A DNA stretch of 64,000 nucleotides. It comes from JBBTCX01 sp964494205. Lineage in GTDB: Bacteria; Planctomycetota; Phycisphaerae; UBA1845. A program made the position numbers and the translations under genes. The DNA lies in NCBI GenBank assembly GCA_964494205.1, contig CAZBRD010000023.1, forward strand, positions 1 to 64,000, in the 5' to 3' direction. Below, one piece after another: positions 51,501 to 59,893 of this stretch (position 1 is the first letter of the stretch; each line of letters opens with the position of its first letter). A model generated the notes under the pieces. The model had not been told where the DNA came from. It made no database searches and saw only the letters and a program-made list of their open reading frames with translations.

Positions 51501-53095
51501 CTAGGAAGTTCGCTTTCGCGGGCGGTTGTCGACGGACACAGATCTTCTGGCCGGCGCCAAGCCGGATGTTGAGGATTGAAATATCCCTTGCTCCCGCAAA
51601 ATGCAGCTCGGCCAAGTTCGTCCAGCCGGCAATCAAAGTGCATGATGTCGCCGTTCGCTCTGGGGCCAAAATCCACAGCGCCCCAAGCGAGCCCGGCATG
51701 GTCTCGCAATGCGAGAACCAACTCTCGATCGAGGTTGAGGAACCCAAGTTTTGGGTCCCTTGCGACTTGGCCGCGAAAGACGCTCGATCTTTCCAGGCGT
51801 AATCTCCTCTCATCATCCATGCTTTCGCGACTGGAACCGGACAAATAATCGCGCAGATCCTGGTCGCGGCGAGCTAACTCAATGTAGATCTGCTCGGTAG
51901 ACTTGCCGCGATCATCACCCAGCTGGTGTAACCATTGTGGAAACTTACTTACCGCCAACGTTATTCCTGAAATGCTGCGCACGGCTCTTTTCATTACTTC
52001 CGTAAAAAATGCTGCTCCGGTCCGTTTGTCACGGTAATCACCAATGTGAGGATTGCCCGCGTATTTGATGTCGATGCCCAGACCAAGTGTATGGATACTT
52101 TCGCCCTTTGTCCGACCACCGGCATGGACCTCCCTGATATCTAGGAGGTTGGCTAATTCTACCGGACTCTTTCCGATGAATCTTTGCTGCGATAGCAGCC
52201 ATCGTTCCGCCTGCCGAAGTTTGCGGGCTAGATATGCATGAATCGGGCGGTTGAACCCCCAGCCTAAGTAGCACGGACTCACAAAGCAATCCCACCAAGT
52301 AGTCGCACCAAGACCAGCACTTAGATCAGGCGTCATTCGACGCAATGCCGCCTCGATTGCTGACTGCTTCTTTCTAATCCAACTTCGCGCCCAGTCATTC
52401 GTTTGGGCTGTAGGTCTCAAACCGGGCCGTGGCCATAGCCCCAAACTGTCCAGGACAGAGGGTCCCGCCCAGCCGTCGTGTTGCCTGGAATCTGCATAGC
52501 ACTTCCGTTGGAATTGGTGAATCGCTTCGACAAAAACCGCATTTACGGGCCCCGAACCTACGGATATTTGCGCACGTGGGTGTTGAGCGTTGTATTTCAT
52601 AACAGAGACGTTGATCAGACCCGGCTCGACGTAATCTAGCAAGGCCGCAAGAATGGCGTCCGGGCGCACACCAGACCTGGCCGGATGCTGGGCAGCATTC
52701 CATTGCATGGCGGTTCTGCTTTGTGCGGGTGTTAACAGAGTTCCGACAGAAGTGCGAACGGCGTCAGCAAAGCGCGGTATAGCCAGCAGAGAGTCACGCT
52801 GAGTCGTTGAGACTTGGTTATCGAAGTCCTCGTAAGCAGCGTACGGGGGCTGAACAACTTCCCGGGCCGTCGATCCACCATCGGATCGACTACCATCGCT
52901 TGGCCACCAATGAGCGTCGTGAGTGGCCCAGCCCTTCGAATAAGGAGTCTCGGTCTCGGCCAAGAGCTCCGAAAGAGCGGCGTCCCATGTCAACGTCTCC
53001 TCACTATTGAGCAGTTCCTCATTCAAAAAAGGAGAGTCAAGAACGCCGAAACTTGAGGACGAAGAATGATTATTTTCTTGATTTGGGGGTGACAC
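48554..53095 (-). CDS. 1513-aa multi-enzyme peptidoglycan hydrolase-like protein
   Basis: GTG at 53095 (GGAGAG upstream). Leader with LDSPFLNEELL (19-29), no signal peptide. About 165-220: peptidoglycan-binding-like. About 320-490: M15-like peptidase, ligands H335, D342 (HTLGLGID) and H486 (MHFD). About 530-630: acidic linker. About 660-900: alpha/beta hydrolase-like with VYLHGLP and nucleophile S774 in AGHSKA. About 1010-1125: second M15 domain, H1077 and D1084 (SEHCSGRAAD), H1117 (AFAHVDV). About 1195-1240: PG_binding_1 (TVDGILGPNAW). About 1300-1475: lysozyme/transglycosylase-like, E1329 (LGESG) and AWGVFQFN. It is the last gene of a five-gene unit, 35 bp after its neighbour. Probably exported by a non-Sec route and cleaving peptide and glycan bonds of cell walls. 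Confidence 0.78.
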   Translation of the reverse strand: MSPPNQENNHSSSSSFGVLDSPFLNEELLNSEETLTWDAALSELLAETETPYSKGWATHDAHWWPSDGSRSDGGSTAREVVQPPYAAYEDFDNQVSTTQRDSLLAIPRFADAVRTSVGTLLTPAQSRTAMQWNAAQHPARSGVRPDAILAALLDYVEPGLINVSVMKYNAQHPRAQISVGSGPVNAVFVEAIHQFQRKCYADSRQHDGWAGPSVLDSLGLWPRPGLRPTAQTNDWARSWIRKKQSAIEAALRRMTPDLSAGLGATTWWDCFVSPCYLGWGFNRPIHAYLARKLRQAERWLLSQQRFIGKSPVELANLLDIREVHAGGRTKGESIHTLGLGIDIKYAGNPHIGDYRDKRTGAAFFTEVMKRAVRSISGITLAVSKFPQWLHQLGDDRGKSTEQIYIELARRDQDLRDYLSGSSRESMDDERRLRLERSSVFRGQVARDPKLGFLNLDRELVLALRDHAGLAWGAVDFGPRANGDIMHFDCRLDELGRAAFCGSKGYFNPQHPAWRRPEDLCPSTTARESELPSYEGDRSECEDEGGDAIAQLGGNGESVDSWNEIASDEEGDQTGESEDDLLPEQHEELDDEGDELSDGEFTDEAWEIDESIEEEATHEGENEEPEDGSATQSTGKSLWTPRWKRHPAAIGGLHSFKSKAAANTVAVFLPSNLGTPTVVDILVYLHGLPRCGDEGDSAVSYMKSRTFSLIQLIEGAGRPFVLVVPWLGWRKGQTAHRLGDPARMNKLLNEVTEGLAQAGWTSAPTIGRLYLAGHSKAFVVLDSLGRNAANAASSQGGMARLCEVWSLDSMYSRRACESWMKWALQLRTVRFFVHYRPGTGTAHQAECLRKAAQYQSAGATTTRGCDCKNRSSGPVQNIVISPENEVGHCELVKVVLPMRLAAMAANPIGIEEQLDLAPETVVDSEFLDAPEPEDEGVTTRPSCGGSGRVSSEEQVEKAIELQLTNSVTFPSGESLAILTGLPDGPDEDFWDPKQSGNPLLDTGPSQKSKSLSANFSVRELTTTGGISADIARIDTKLVECLQRIRDFVGKAVTITSGYRSWKRNKEVYAGGTPTKSEHCSGRAADIKIAGMDGLEIAKAAIDAWGPNLGIGLGRAFAHVDVRNVPTVWDYDGASSSWIGEIRQYQQTRVASSTKTEPIHTRRSLATVPTIDIPIAIRRNRQYGEQLGWRALYDQIVRALGFTDMTPGEELFARAVAKWQEKQSMTVDGILGPNAWRRMQTALGETLRGTSRISPQESAAAARAGALEPYAVNSAKPYGPRWGNQRPPGLPNWARRTSVARAALPEVQRVAETRGLGGGFVRVVQDLALGESGASYALPAHTFDSRPAPDRPSGTRLITAWGVFQFNRDAWTQQIPLDERRSRRSWIGTSIRGCEDPSGCVFPWDANPDEEIERPIRTYATLFREIQNAGGSELDAARGVRLWHALPRAYNQYKRAGAEIGFAGAWQQVESIRRQQIDKHLGNAGLLSSPAASELTVGQTEDEFVVDHESDGSGH

Positions 53096-53130
53096 GAGTT
53101 GACTCTCCGTTCGAGCAAGCGCGCCAACGC

Positions 53131-54300
53131 TTATGCGGCGAGTAGCTTTTTGGCCTTCAAATCACGTCCCGTAATCACAGACCAGTGTCGGATCACAGTA
53201 AGAATTGCATTGACAAGTGCCGCACTGCCGGGCGCCGTGCCGTCGTAGAGGGCTGGAGCGGTGGCCACCGTATTAAAATTGCCGGTTTCAATTTCAATCA
53301 GGAGCGTAGAAATCGAATCGGCTATGTCGAAATAGTGCTTAGATAGGCCATGCGCAGGCAGCCCCACGCGTTCCGCGATTTTGAAAAGGCGTTGCTCAGG
53401 ACTGGCAGCATTAGCCCTAAGATCCGTAACGATAGGCAATGAGTCGGTTTCCACGGCCAAATGAAACCACGACATCATCGCCGTGAAGATGAATTCTTCG
53501 CGAGATAGATTTCCCTGATTTCGCCGCGTTTGAAGCATATCATGTAAAGTGTCCGCTAGGTCAGCAATTTTTGCATCATCAGTAGGATTTTCGGATCCAG
53601 CATTCTGAAGATTCATGAACCCAATCCAGACTTCGCTGAGGAGTTGCTCGAGCATGAGAACGAACTGGAGATTGGTCGCATCCGCCTTGATGTAAGGATA
53701 CGGTTTTCCATCATCTGACCCGTGATTCAGATCCATACCGAACATTCGTTGATACGCGTTCCGACGTTGGCTGCGCGAATCCGCTCGAATGTGGCTTGAA
53801 ATTGTTCCAATTCCGAACGTCGGCGAATCGCGATAGAATAACTCCTCCGTATTGCGTAACCAAAGTTGTGTGCCAATAGACGGTTGGGAGAGTCTTTCGC
53901 CGTGCAGAAAATCATGGATTACACGTCGAAAAATCTCATAAATGCGCGAATTCTCAATCATGTAGGCATAGATCAAATGCTCTCCTCTATAGGGAGGGAC
54001 AAGGGGATTTGCCGTTCTCGCGGCCGTGACGGCAGTCGCGATAGCCGTAACGAAAAGTGAAACGCCCGGCGTCGCGCCTGGTCCAGCCAGGAGGGCCGAG
54101 GTCCCGGCAGTTGGCAGACCGGGAAGTGCGCTTCGATTGTCAGGATGTCCTAAAAATGGTGGCATTCCAGGCGAAGGTGGTGGAACAGGCGCTCTGCAAT
54201 ATTCCCAAAATAGTTCTTGTAAGGCGGTCAGTTCCCATGGCTGAAGTTCCGTGAATGCCCCCACACCCGTTGGAAAAACACTAGCCAATTGCCGAAACAT
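53131..54300 (-). CDS. Unrecognised cluster protein (389 aa)
   Basis: ATG at 54300 follows GGAGGA closely. No family is recognised. A Pro/Gly-rich segment near residues 37-75 (APVPPPSPGMPPFLGHPDN) is followed by a mostly helical body; ATAVTAARTANPLVPPYRGE and DLNHGSDDGKPYPYIKADAT are notable. There is no signal peptide, membrane helix or catalytic signature. It lies 19 bp after the coiled-coil gene and 35 bp before the 1513-aa gene, so it is co-transcribed. Position between the coiled-coil protein and the multi-enzyme protein suggests an adaptor or structural role, which is only inferred. Confidence 0.65.
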   Translation of the reverse strand: MFRQLASVFPTGVGAFTELQPWELTALQELFWEYCRAPVPPPSPGMPPFLGHPDNRSALPGLPTAGTSALLAGPGATPGVSLFVTAIATAVTAARTANPLVPPYRGEHLIYAYMIENSRIYEIFRRVIHDFLHGERLSQPSIGTQLWLRNTEELFYRDSPTFGIGTISSHIRADSRSQRRNAYQRMFGMDLNHGSDDGKPYPYIKADATNLQFVLMLEQLLSEVWIGFMNLQNAGSENPTDDAKIADLADTLHDMLQTRRNQGNLSREEFIFTAMMSWFHLAVETDSLPIVTDLRANAASPEQRLFKIAERVGLPAHGLSKHYFDIADSISTLLIEIETGNFNTVATAPALYDGTAPGSAALVNAILTVIRHWSVITGRDLKAKKLLAA

Positions 54301-54319
54301 TTCGTCCTCCTGCTGTTAG

Positions 54320-54709
54320 TCAAGTAGCTCTCTGCGCCTTTTCCAAGGCGGCTAACTCCTTTGCCAATTTCTCTAATTCTGCCTGCTTTTTCAGCAGTTC
54401 GTCCTTTTTCGACAAAACCTCCGATTGTTTCTTGATAGGTTCCAACGCTTTAACTATAGAAATCAGATTTCGCCTTGCAGTTCGTTCTTCGAATTGTGCA
54501 ATTACTTTTTGTATTGCATTATTGTCCTTATTGCGTGTCTTCCTTTGTTCCGTTCTTGCAATTGTATTGATGGCGGTCTGGATCTGTCTTAGGCTCTCAT
54601 TGAGATCCCCCAAGGACACTTGGAGCATATCGCCTTTTTGTTCCCAATCGGTTTTGTAACCAGCTTGTTCTTGGCGCCGCTTGTCTAGCGATCCTCCATC
54701 GTTCGTCAT
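54320..54709 (-). CDS. Coiled-coil cluster protein (129 aa)
   Basis: ATG at 54709 (MTNDGGSLDKRR) is taken because GGAGG lies upstream; an ATG at 54727 is possible, and the longer frame overlaps the previous gene. The product is nearly all helical and highly charged, with a C-terminal heptad run (KKDELLKKQAELEKLAKELA) and a helix QIQTAINTIARTEQRKTRNK before it. No signal peptide or hydrophobic helix. It is probably an oligomeric scaffold or chaperone-like partner for a neighbouring product. Gap to the previous stop is 29 bp. Confidence 0.6.
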   Translation of the reverse strand: MTNDGGSLDKRRQEQAGYKTDWEQKGDMLQVSLGDLNESLRQIQTAINTIARTEQRKTRNKDNNAIQKVIAQFEERTARRNLISIVKALEPIKKQSEVLSKKDELLKKQAELEKLAKELAALEKAQRAT

Positions 54710-54738
54710 GAATTCATCAACCTCCATTCGTTCGTCAA

Positions 54739-55998
54739 CTAGGCAGCTTGCAATGCGCCGCCAAGCCTTAACATCCACGATTCCTGTTCTTTGAGTAAAT
54801 CCGACTTTTGCACCGTTGTGGTCGTCCGTAGGCCAGTTAGGGCAAGCAAGCGCAACGACTCCGTCCATACCCAATGCATGGAGGTGAACAGGGCTCGACC
54901 GAGTCGTTGTTCCAGTTCGGCTAGCGCGGTAGGGCTGACGCGACCTGGATCGATCCACGTGCTTAGTGCTCTACCATGAAAAGCTCTCATAGGTGCGCGA
55001 AGAGTGATGTTTACGACGTTTGGCAGGTATGGTAACGACTGTCGAAGCAACGTGGCCGTGTCGTACGGCGCGTTCGCCAAGTCGTATTGGCTCATCCACG
55101 CATTCGCCAAGTTGTCCCATGGTCCGGTGCCGTAGAATGCCCGGCACATTTCCACACCCAGCAGTACGCGGATAAAGCTGATCGGATGTGGGTCTCCGAG
55201 CGTGTAGCGAAAAACGCTAGCGACGTCTCCAGTAATCACATCATGCAATGCGGCAACACTTGCGTATCCTGTGTGAACGAATGCAAAGGCGTCAGCTGCG
55301 ATTTCCGAGGCCCAGCCAGAAAACGCGTCTGCCACTCCGTCGGGCGCGCCGCTCAGACTTCCCTGCAGAGCCGCCGCCAGTTCGTCGTTCCAACCAGTAA
55401 TGTGCGCAACCTGATGACCTGCCTCGTGGATGAGAGCGGTTGGACGAAGTAGATTATGCCTAACAATCTTTATCGCTGCGCATGGATTCTCACTTGTGCC
55501 GTCCCAAAGACGAAGCCCCGCCTTCAGAATAGAGGCTCCCAATCCTTTGTCCAAGTAGGTAAGAACAATCGGCGTGGGCTTGCCCAGCTGATCGAGTAAC
55601 TGGGCCATACTTCGCTGAGCCAGGCTGTCGCACGCCCGCAGAAGCGCGCCGATTGTCGGGCTCGTTCGCGTGCTTATGGCATCTGCGAAGAAGTCCAACG
55701 TCGTCTCAGCTCGGACGTAAAATCGGCGGAATGCCCAAAGCCGCCGATGAACGGAGTCCAGCTCCGACCGCGAAGAAGCTGCATCGAGGGCAGCAAGCAG
55801 AAGCGCTGTTTCGCGCCTCAGCCGGTCCACAACGCCCGCAAGGTGCTTGCGAATTGAGGCGCCGAGGTACAACTCAAGCGCACCCCAAGCCGGCGCCGAT
55901 GCTAAATCGTCTAGTTTGCCCAATGCGTTAACAGCAAGCGCCCAGTGCGCGATCTCGCCTGCAAGCTGCTTTCGAATTGCATTTGCCGCGTCACTCAT
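54739..55998 (-). CDS. HExxH putative zinc metalloprotease
   Basis: ATG at 55998 (MSDAANAIRKQ), overlapping the stop of the preceding gene by 8 bp. The 419-residue protein is largely helical with a zincin signature: HEAGHQVAH at about residues 191-199 and a glutamate about 37 residues later in WASEIAADAF, giving H, H and E metal ligands with the catalytic Glu in HEAGH. No signal peptide is present. Whether it processes the other cluster proteins or attacks a target is unknown. No close family is recognised beyond the gluzincin-type motif. Confidence 0.7.
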   Translation of the reverse strand: MSDAANAIRKQLAGEIAHWALAVNALGKLDDLASAPAWGALELYLGASIRKHLAGVVDRLRRETALLLAALDAASSRSELDSVHRRLWAFRRFYVRAETTLDFFADAISTRTSPTIGALLRACDSLAQRSMAQLLDQLGKPTPIVLTYLDKGLGASILKAGLRLWDGTSENPCAAIKIVRHNLLRPTALIHEAGHQVAHITGWNDELAAALQGSLSGAPDGVADAFSGWASEIAADAFAFVHTGYASVAALHDVITGDVASVFRYTLGDPHPISFIRVLLGVEMCRAFYGTGPWDNLANAWMSQYDLANAPYDTATLLRQSLPYLPNVVNITLRAPMRAFHGRALSTWIDPGRVSPTALAELEQRLGRALFTSMHWVWTESLRLLALTGLRTTTTVQKSDLLKEQESWMLRLGGALQAA

Positions 55999-58369
55999 GA
56001 ATGCACCCAGGCACAACACGAACTGTGACGGTGGGATCGCTACCGGACAAATTCAGGGCGCCCAGCGCACTTGGTTTGCCCGCCAGAGCATCACGAAGCA
56101 GAGGAAAGCCGGGCGGATCTGCGATGGAGATGAATAGGGTTACGCCGTCGGCCAAATCCTCTGTTGCCGCGATAAACGCTTGCGAATGCTCTTTGAAGTA
56201 CTCGGCAAGCTTTGGAATCACCCAGGACTCCAGCCGACCCAACAACATTGTTGAAATATGGGCGGGGAGTCTTCGAAAAGCTGATGCCCATTGATTCGGA
56301 GTGACGGACGGGTGAACGATTTTCAAGCGTCCAAGCCGCCGAACTAACGCGGACTTCAGTCCGCGATTGATAGTTGCCCTTAGCCGCGACATAATCGTCC
56401 CAATATGGGCTTTCTGTCGCAGCTGTGCCGCCAACTCCTGCGATCTTGGCTCGCTGACGCACAGCTTTAGTCGGATTTGGTTTGTCGAAAAATCAAGGGT
56501 AACCTTTAAGCGAGTTCTGTGTCGCTTTTTGATACTTTGCCTTGCTCCAACTGGGCGAGGCCGCATACCAGGAACGACTAGCCGGTAGAAACGTTGCCCA
56601 ACCTTGGTTCGCAAGGGGCTCGCTAGGAATTCGGGTTCCGCTTCGCGGCCCAAATCTGGTTCCCCGAGCAGGGACTCCGCGGCCTCGGGCGTCAACGGGT
56701 GTAGTTCCGTGCCAAGATCCGAACGGCCCAGCGATGATGTTTGCCCTTCGAGCCTGACCACGTCAGTCAATGTTGTTCCGGGAAGACTCTCGAATAAATG
56801 CAATTCTGCCTCGACATCTTCGCCGGATGGGATTCCGAAATCTTCCTCTAAGAACTGTGCAAGAGGAATTCCACCAAACGATTCGACCGCCCCCGCTTTA
56901 GGTGGAGTCAGCTTTGCTTGGATTACTTGCGAGTATTTTTTGTATCGTTTCCTACTATTGCGCAGCGGCATCAATATCCAAGTTCCTCTAAGCACCCTTG
57001 CCTCGCGAAGCTTGGGGCGTTTTCGATATGCGGCATCCGGAAGGATCGGTGGAAGATTCGCCGCAGCCGCTTGCTCGAAGGCCTCCAAAGCGAAGCCTTC
57101 CAACAGTTCCTCATTGTCTAGCACATAGTCTGGCAGAGCAGCGACTCGACGTACTGTCTCTTCCACCGTTGCAGCGACGGCCGAACCTGCTGCGGCACCC
57201 TCATCTTCAGCTGAAACCTCCAAATGTATCAGGCGAAGCCCTGCGTCGACTATTGCTCGCGAAAGCGGCTGTGCGAACTCCGGGCCCACTAGTTTGCGAA
57301 TGAGTTTCGCCAATAGCTTCGCGAGGAATCTGACGACTCGCTTTCGGCCGATCAGACGAAGACCGAGTTTCAGCATCGGCAGTATCGCAGGAAGGAAGTT
57401 TTCGACTTGGGGCGTGGGGTCTTCATCGCCTTTCAAGTTGCGAATTCCCGCCACGAACTCTTCTCTTGCGGCATCGAGTTGAGCAAGTGCATCGCTTCCG
57501 GACTCTTGCGAGTCCGTGACAACCCTTGCAATTTCAGAGTCTTGCTCAGCATCACTGCTGGCATAGAGGAGGCTGGCGACTTGTTCGTTGAACTCCTGTT
57601 GGATCTCGCTTACCCTTGGCGATTCTTCGCCTTCGATCTCAGCATCGGGGGCGTCTTTCAGAATGCCGACCTTACGCCCGAATCGTCGAGCAATAGGTTG
57701 AAGGGTTGGTGGCAACTTTCGAATGGCGAAACGGAGCACTCTGCGCAAGAGGGGACGAATCAATGCCTTGAGTTTGCGCAGAATCGGCCCGAGGGCAAAG
57801 CGACCAACAAAGCGAATGCCTTTCTTGGCGATGTTGACCGCCTTCTTAGCCACCTTCTTAACGAACCGGCCGATCTTCTTAAAGAAATCTTCAAATGTCG
57901 GGCTTAGTTCAGAAGCAGGTTGCCACCCATCGATAAGTGATTCGATTTCTGCTTCCACGAGGGTTGCTGGATCACGATCTCCCCAACGCTCTTCCAAAGC
58001 ACCGAGCATTCGGTCAGTTTCTTGAGCTGCAGATTCGAAGTGCTTCTCAATCGCACGCTCGTCACTCGGAGAGAGGGACCATTGGTTCGAAGAGCGCCCC
58101 GATAATCGTCCCTCATACAAAGCAGCGGCATCATTGGCCAACTCGGAAAGCGTTTCGTCGAACTCCTCGTCGTAGAGTTCATTCAAAAACGTTGCATGAT
58201 CCTCACCCTCCGAATCTGCTTCTGCAGACCATTCGTCTGTCTCGTAAATGGAAAGGAACGGACGACCGACGGCAGACAGGACTGGCGTTTCTTGATTTGG
58301 ACCCTCAAACTCCGACTCAAAGCTTGCAAGGTCGACAAACGGCGAATTGGTTTTTCCAGTCGGACTCAT
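55991..58369 (-). CDS. Large cluster protein with acidic SPF leader and basic amphipathic region
   Basis: ATG at 58369 is preferred (GAGGAAG five bases upstream); ATG 58399 is in frame. The 792-residue product begins MSPTGKTNSPFVDLASFESE, echoing the MSPP...DSPFLNEELL start of the 1513-aa protein. An acidic helical region (about 45-155) leads to a remarkable basic amphipathic stretch (about 160-235: DFFKKIGRFVKKVAKKAVNI, then more Lys/Arg helices), resembling membrane-active peptides. The rest is mixed, with further Arg-rich helices (LIGRKRVVRFLAKLLAKLIR near 340-360) and a beta-rich C-terminus. No catalytic motif is visible. First gene of the five-gene unit. Membrane insertion or pore formation is inferred only from composition. 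Confidence 0.68.
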   Translation of the reverse strand: MSPTGKTNSPFVDLASFESEFEGPNQETPVLSAVGRPFLSIYETDEWSAEADSEGEDHATFLNELYDEEFDETLSELANDAAALYEGRLSGRSSNQWSLSPSDERAIEKHFESAAQETDRMLGALEERWGDRDPATLVEAEIESLIDGWQPASELSPTFEDFFKKIGRFVKKVAKKAVNIAKKGIRFVGRFALGPILRKLKALIRPLLRRVLRFAIRKLPPTLQPIARRFGRKVGILKDAPDAEIEGEESPRVSEIQQEFNEQVASLLYASSDAEQDSEIARVVTDSQESGSDALAQLDAAREEFVAGIRNLKGDEDPTPQVENFLPAILPMLKLGLRLIGRKRVVRFLAKLLAKLIRKLVGPEFAQPLSRAIVDAGLRLIHLEVSAEDEGAAAGSAVAATVEETVRRVAALPDYVLDNEELLEGFALEAFEQAAAANLPPILPDAAYRKRPKLREARVLRGTWILMPLRNSRKRYKKYSQVIQAKLTPPKAGAVESFGGIPLAQFLEEDFGIPSGEDVEAELHLFESLPGTTLTDVVRLEGQTSSLGRSDLGTELHPLTPEAAESLLGEPDLGREAEPEFLASPLRTKVGQRFYRLVVPGMRPRPVGARQSIKKRHRTRLKVTLDFSTNQIRLKLCVSEPRSQELAAQLRQKAHIGTIMSRLRATINRGLKSALVRRLGRLKIVHPSVTPNQWASAFRRLPAHISTMLLGRLESWVIPKLAEYFKEHSQAFIAATEDLADGVTLFISIADPPGFPLLRDALAGKPSALGALNLSGSDPTVTVRVVPGCIHE

Positions 58370-59500
58370 ATGCTTCCTCGGCTGTTTAGCGACCGACATT
58401 CAAATCCCACTTGGTACGTTAATCAACGTATCGACCTCCAATTCAATTGCAAGCTTTTTTTTGAAAGACTTTCGTACTAATACCATTGATCAGGCAAGAT
58501 TGATATGTGAAATATTCAATTGTCTTTCGTGAACGTCAAGGAATACCTGCCTGTGAATCATCATTGCACTGCCACTGCAGCACTATGGGTTTTGGTCGAT
58601 CCGTGCGAACGAGAGGTATCCAGTCTAGTGCTCATTCCCAATTGCAGGGAACCTGCAAGGCAACACTCGGGCGCTCGGCGTTCGCCAGCCACAATTGCAA
58701 GTACCGCGGTGGCCAGGTTTTGTTAGTCTTCATTTCGCCTTCTTTTCCGAAATTTGTTTTTCTCAACTTGGCGAGCACTTGGCGCCAAGCTTTCGATGTC
58801 CAATTCTCTTTACAGGCAGGCGGACAATTCCAAAGGCCGCCCACCAGCTAATGACACCCAAAGAAACTGCCGGCGCTAGCGCAACAGAAAAATTGCATCG
58901 ACAATGGCTACAAGTGGTGCCACTAGACTAGTCCGGGGCAATCACGGGGTTCACGCGGATACTTCTCAGTTCGATCTGGCTATTGCAGTCGGGATTGACG
59001 ACGTTTGGAAAGGGAATGGCAGCGTACGTTCTTGTTGCGCGCTGGATGCTGCTCGAAATCACGTATCGGAACGATCGTCTCAAGTATTTCGACTCGTGGT
59101 GTTCGAGGAGAAGTCCGCCAGCGAGGCAGCGAGGGCATTCGTTCCAATCCCATCGTCAATAATATGTTGGTTAACTGAGAACTGAATGGAGACGCCTCGG
59201 AGTGCCAAACATAAAGCACTGTCGTCAAACCATTTACTTACGACCAGGCGGGGAGAGAGCCCTTCTCCCGGCCCACTTCCTACATATCTTTCAATACTGG
59301 TCCCGCCTAGCCGGTACGACTTCCGCAGTTGTTGCGGAAGTTTGCCGTCGCAAAACATGAGACTTATCCGTTGCCGCGTACTCCGCACACTGACAAACTT
59401 GCGCGCAATCTCGATTCGTATTTTCATGTTTGGATCGACTACAATCAGGCCGAACGTCGCTTACTTTCAGACTGAGAACAATGGGAAAGGCAGGCTTTGG
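58370..59500. other. Mostly gene-free stretch
   Basis: About 1.1 kb upstream of the five-gene unit. It is AT-richer near 58440-58510, probably the cluster promoter zone. No complete gene is recognised. A possible decayed coding fragment on the minus strand (59215-59427) is listed separately. Confidence 0.5.
59215..59427 (-). pseudogene. Possible remnant of a YVGSG-motif mobile-region protein
   Basis: The frame from ATG 59427 includes QLRKSYRLGGTSIERYVGSG. A positively charged, Tyr-rich stretch ending RxYVGxG is characteristic of a small protein found repeatedly in planctomycete mobile regions near DUF5681 and recombinase genes. After this motif the sequence loses resemblance, so it may be a truncated or frameshifted copy. 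Weak evidence. Confidence 0.3.
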
Positions 59501-59893
59501 ATGAGCGAGTGGGACTCGAAAGAGTTTGATAGCAATGAAGAATCGGGTGGAGAGATAGAACTAACGAACTCGCGCGCGCCGCGCAGCGCGTGGAAACCAG
59601 GCCAATGCGGTAACCCAATGGGACGTCCGAAGGGCAGCCGAAACAAACACGCGATCCTGCGTAACGAACTCTACCGCTTCGTCGAAGAGTCACCGGGTGG
59701 GATGAAGGCTTTCCTGGCCAAGGTTTTCCAGGAGCAGCCCGTGGAGTACCTGCGGCTCATGGTCAAGCTGGAACCCAGAGAGAGATTCGTGCACCAAGAA
59801 TCTAAGCGACTCGTTCTTAACTTTGTCCAGGCAATCCCCCCGCGGACAACTACGCTGCCGACTTGCGAATCCGCGGGTTCAACAGGCGAATGA
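59501..59893 (+). CDS. DUF5681-like protein
   Basis: ATG at 59501 (MSEWDSKEFD) gives 130 residues; the open frame extends to 59186 without support. The central motif SAWKPGQCGNPMGRPKGSRN is the DUF5681 signature, a basic Gly/Arg-rich segment found in phage- and mobile-element-linked proteins, often ahead of terminase or recombinase genes. An acidic N-terminus precedes it and a helical segment (LRNELYRFVEESPGGMKAFL) follows. Function unknown; nucleic acid binding is plausible. Its last 44 bp overlap the convergent recombinase gene. Confidence 0.75.
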   Translation: MSEWDSKEFDSNEESGGEIELTNSRAPRSAWKPGQCGNPMGRPKGSRNKHAILRNELYRFVEESPGGMKAFLAKVFQEQPVEYLRLMVKLEPRERFVHQESKRLVLNFVQAIPPRTTTLPTCESAGSTGE

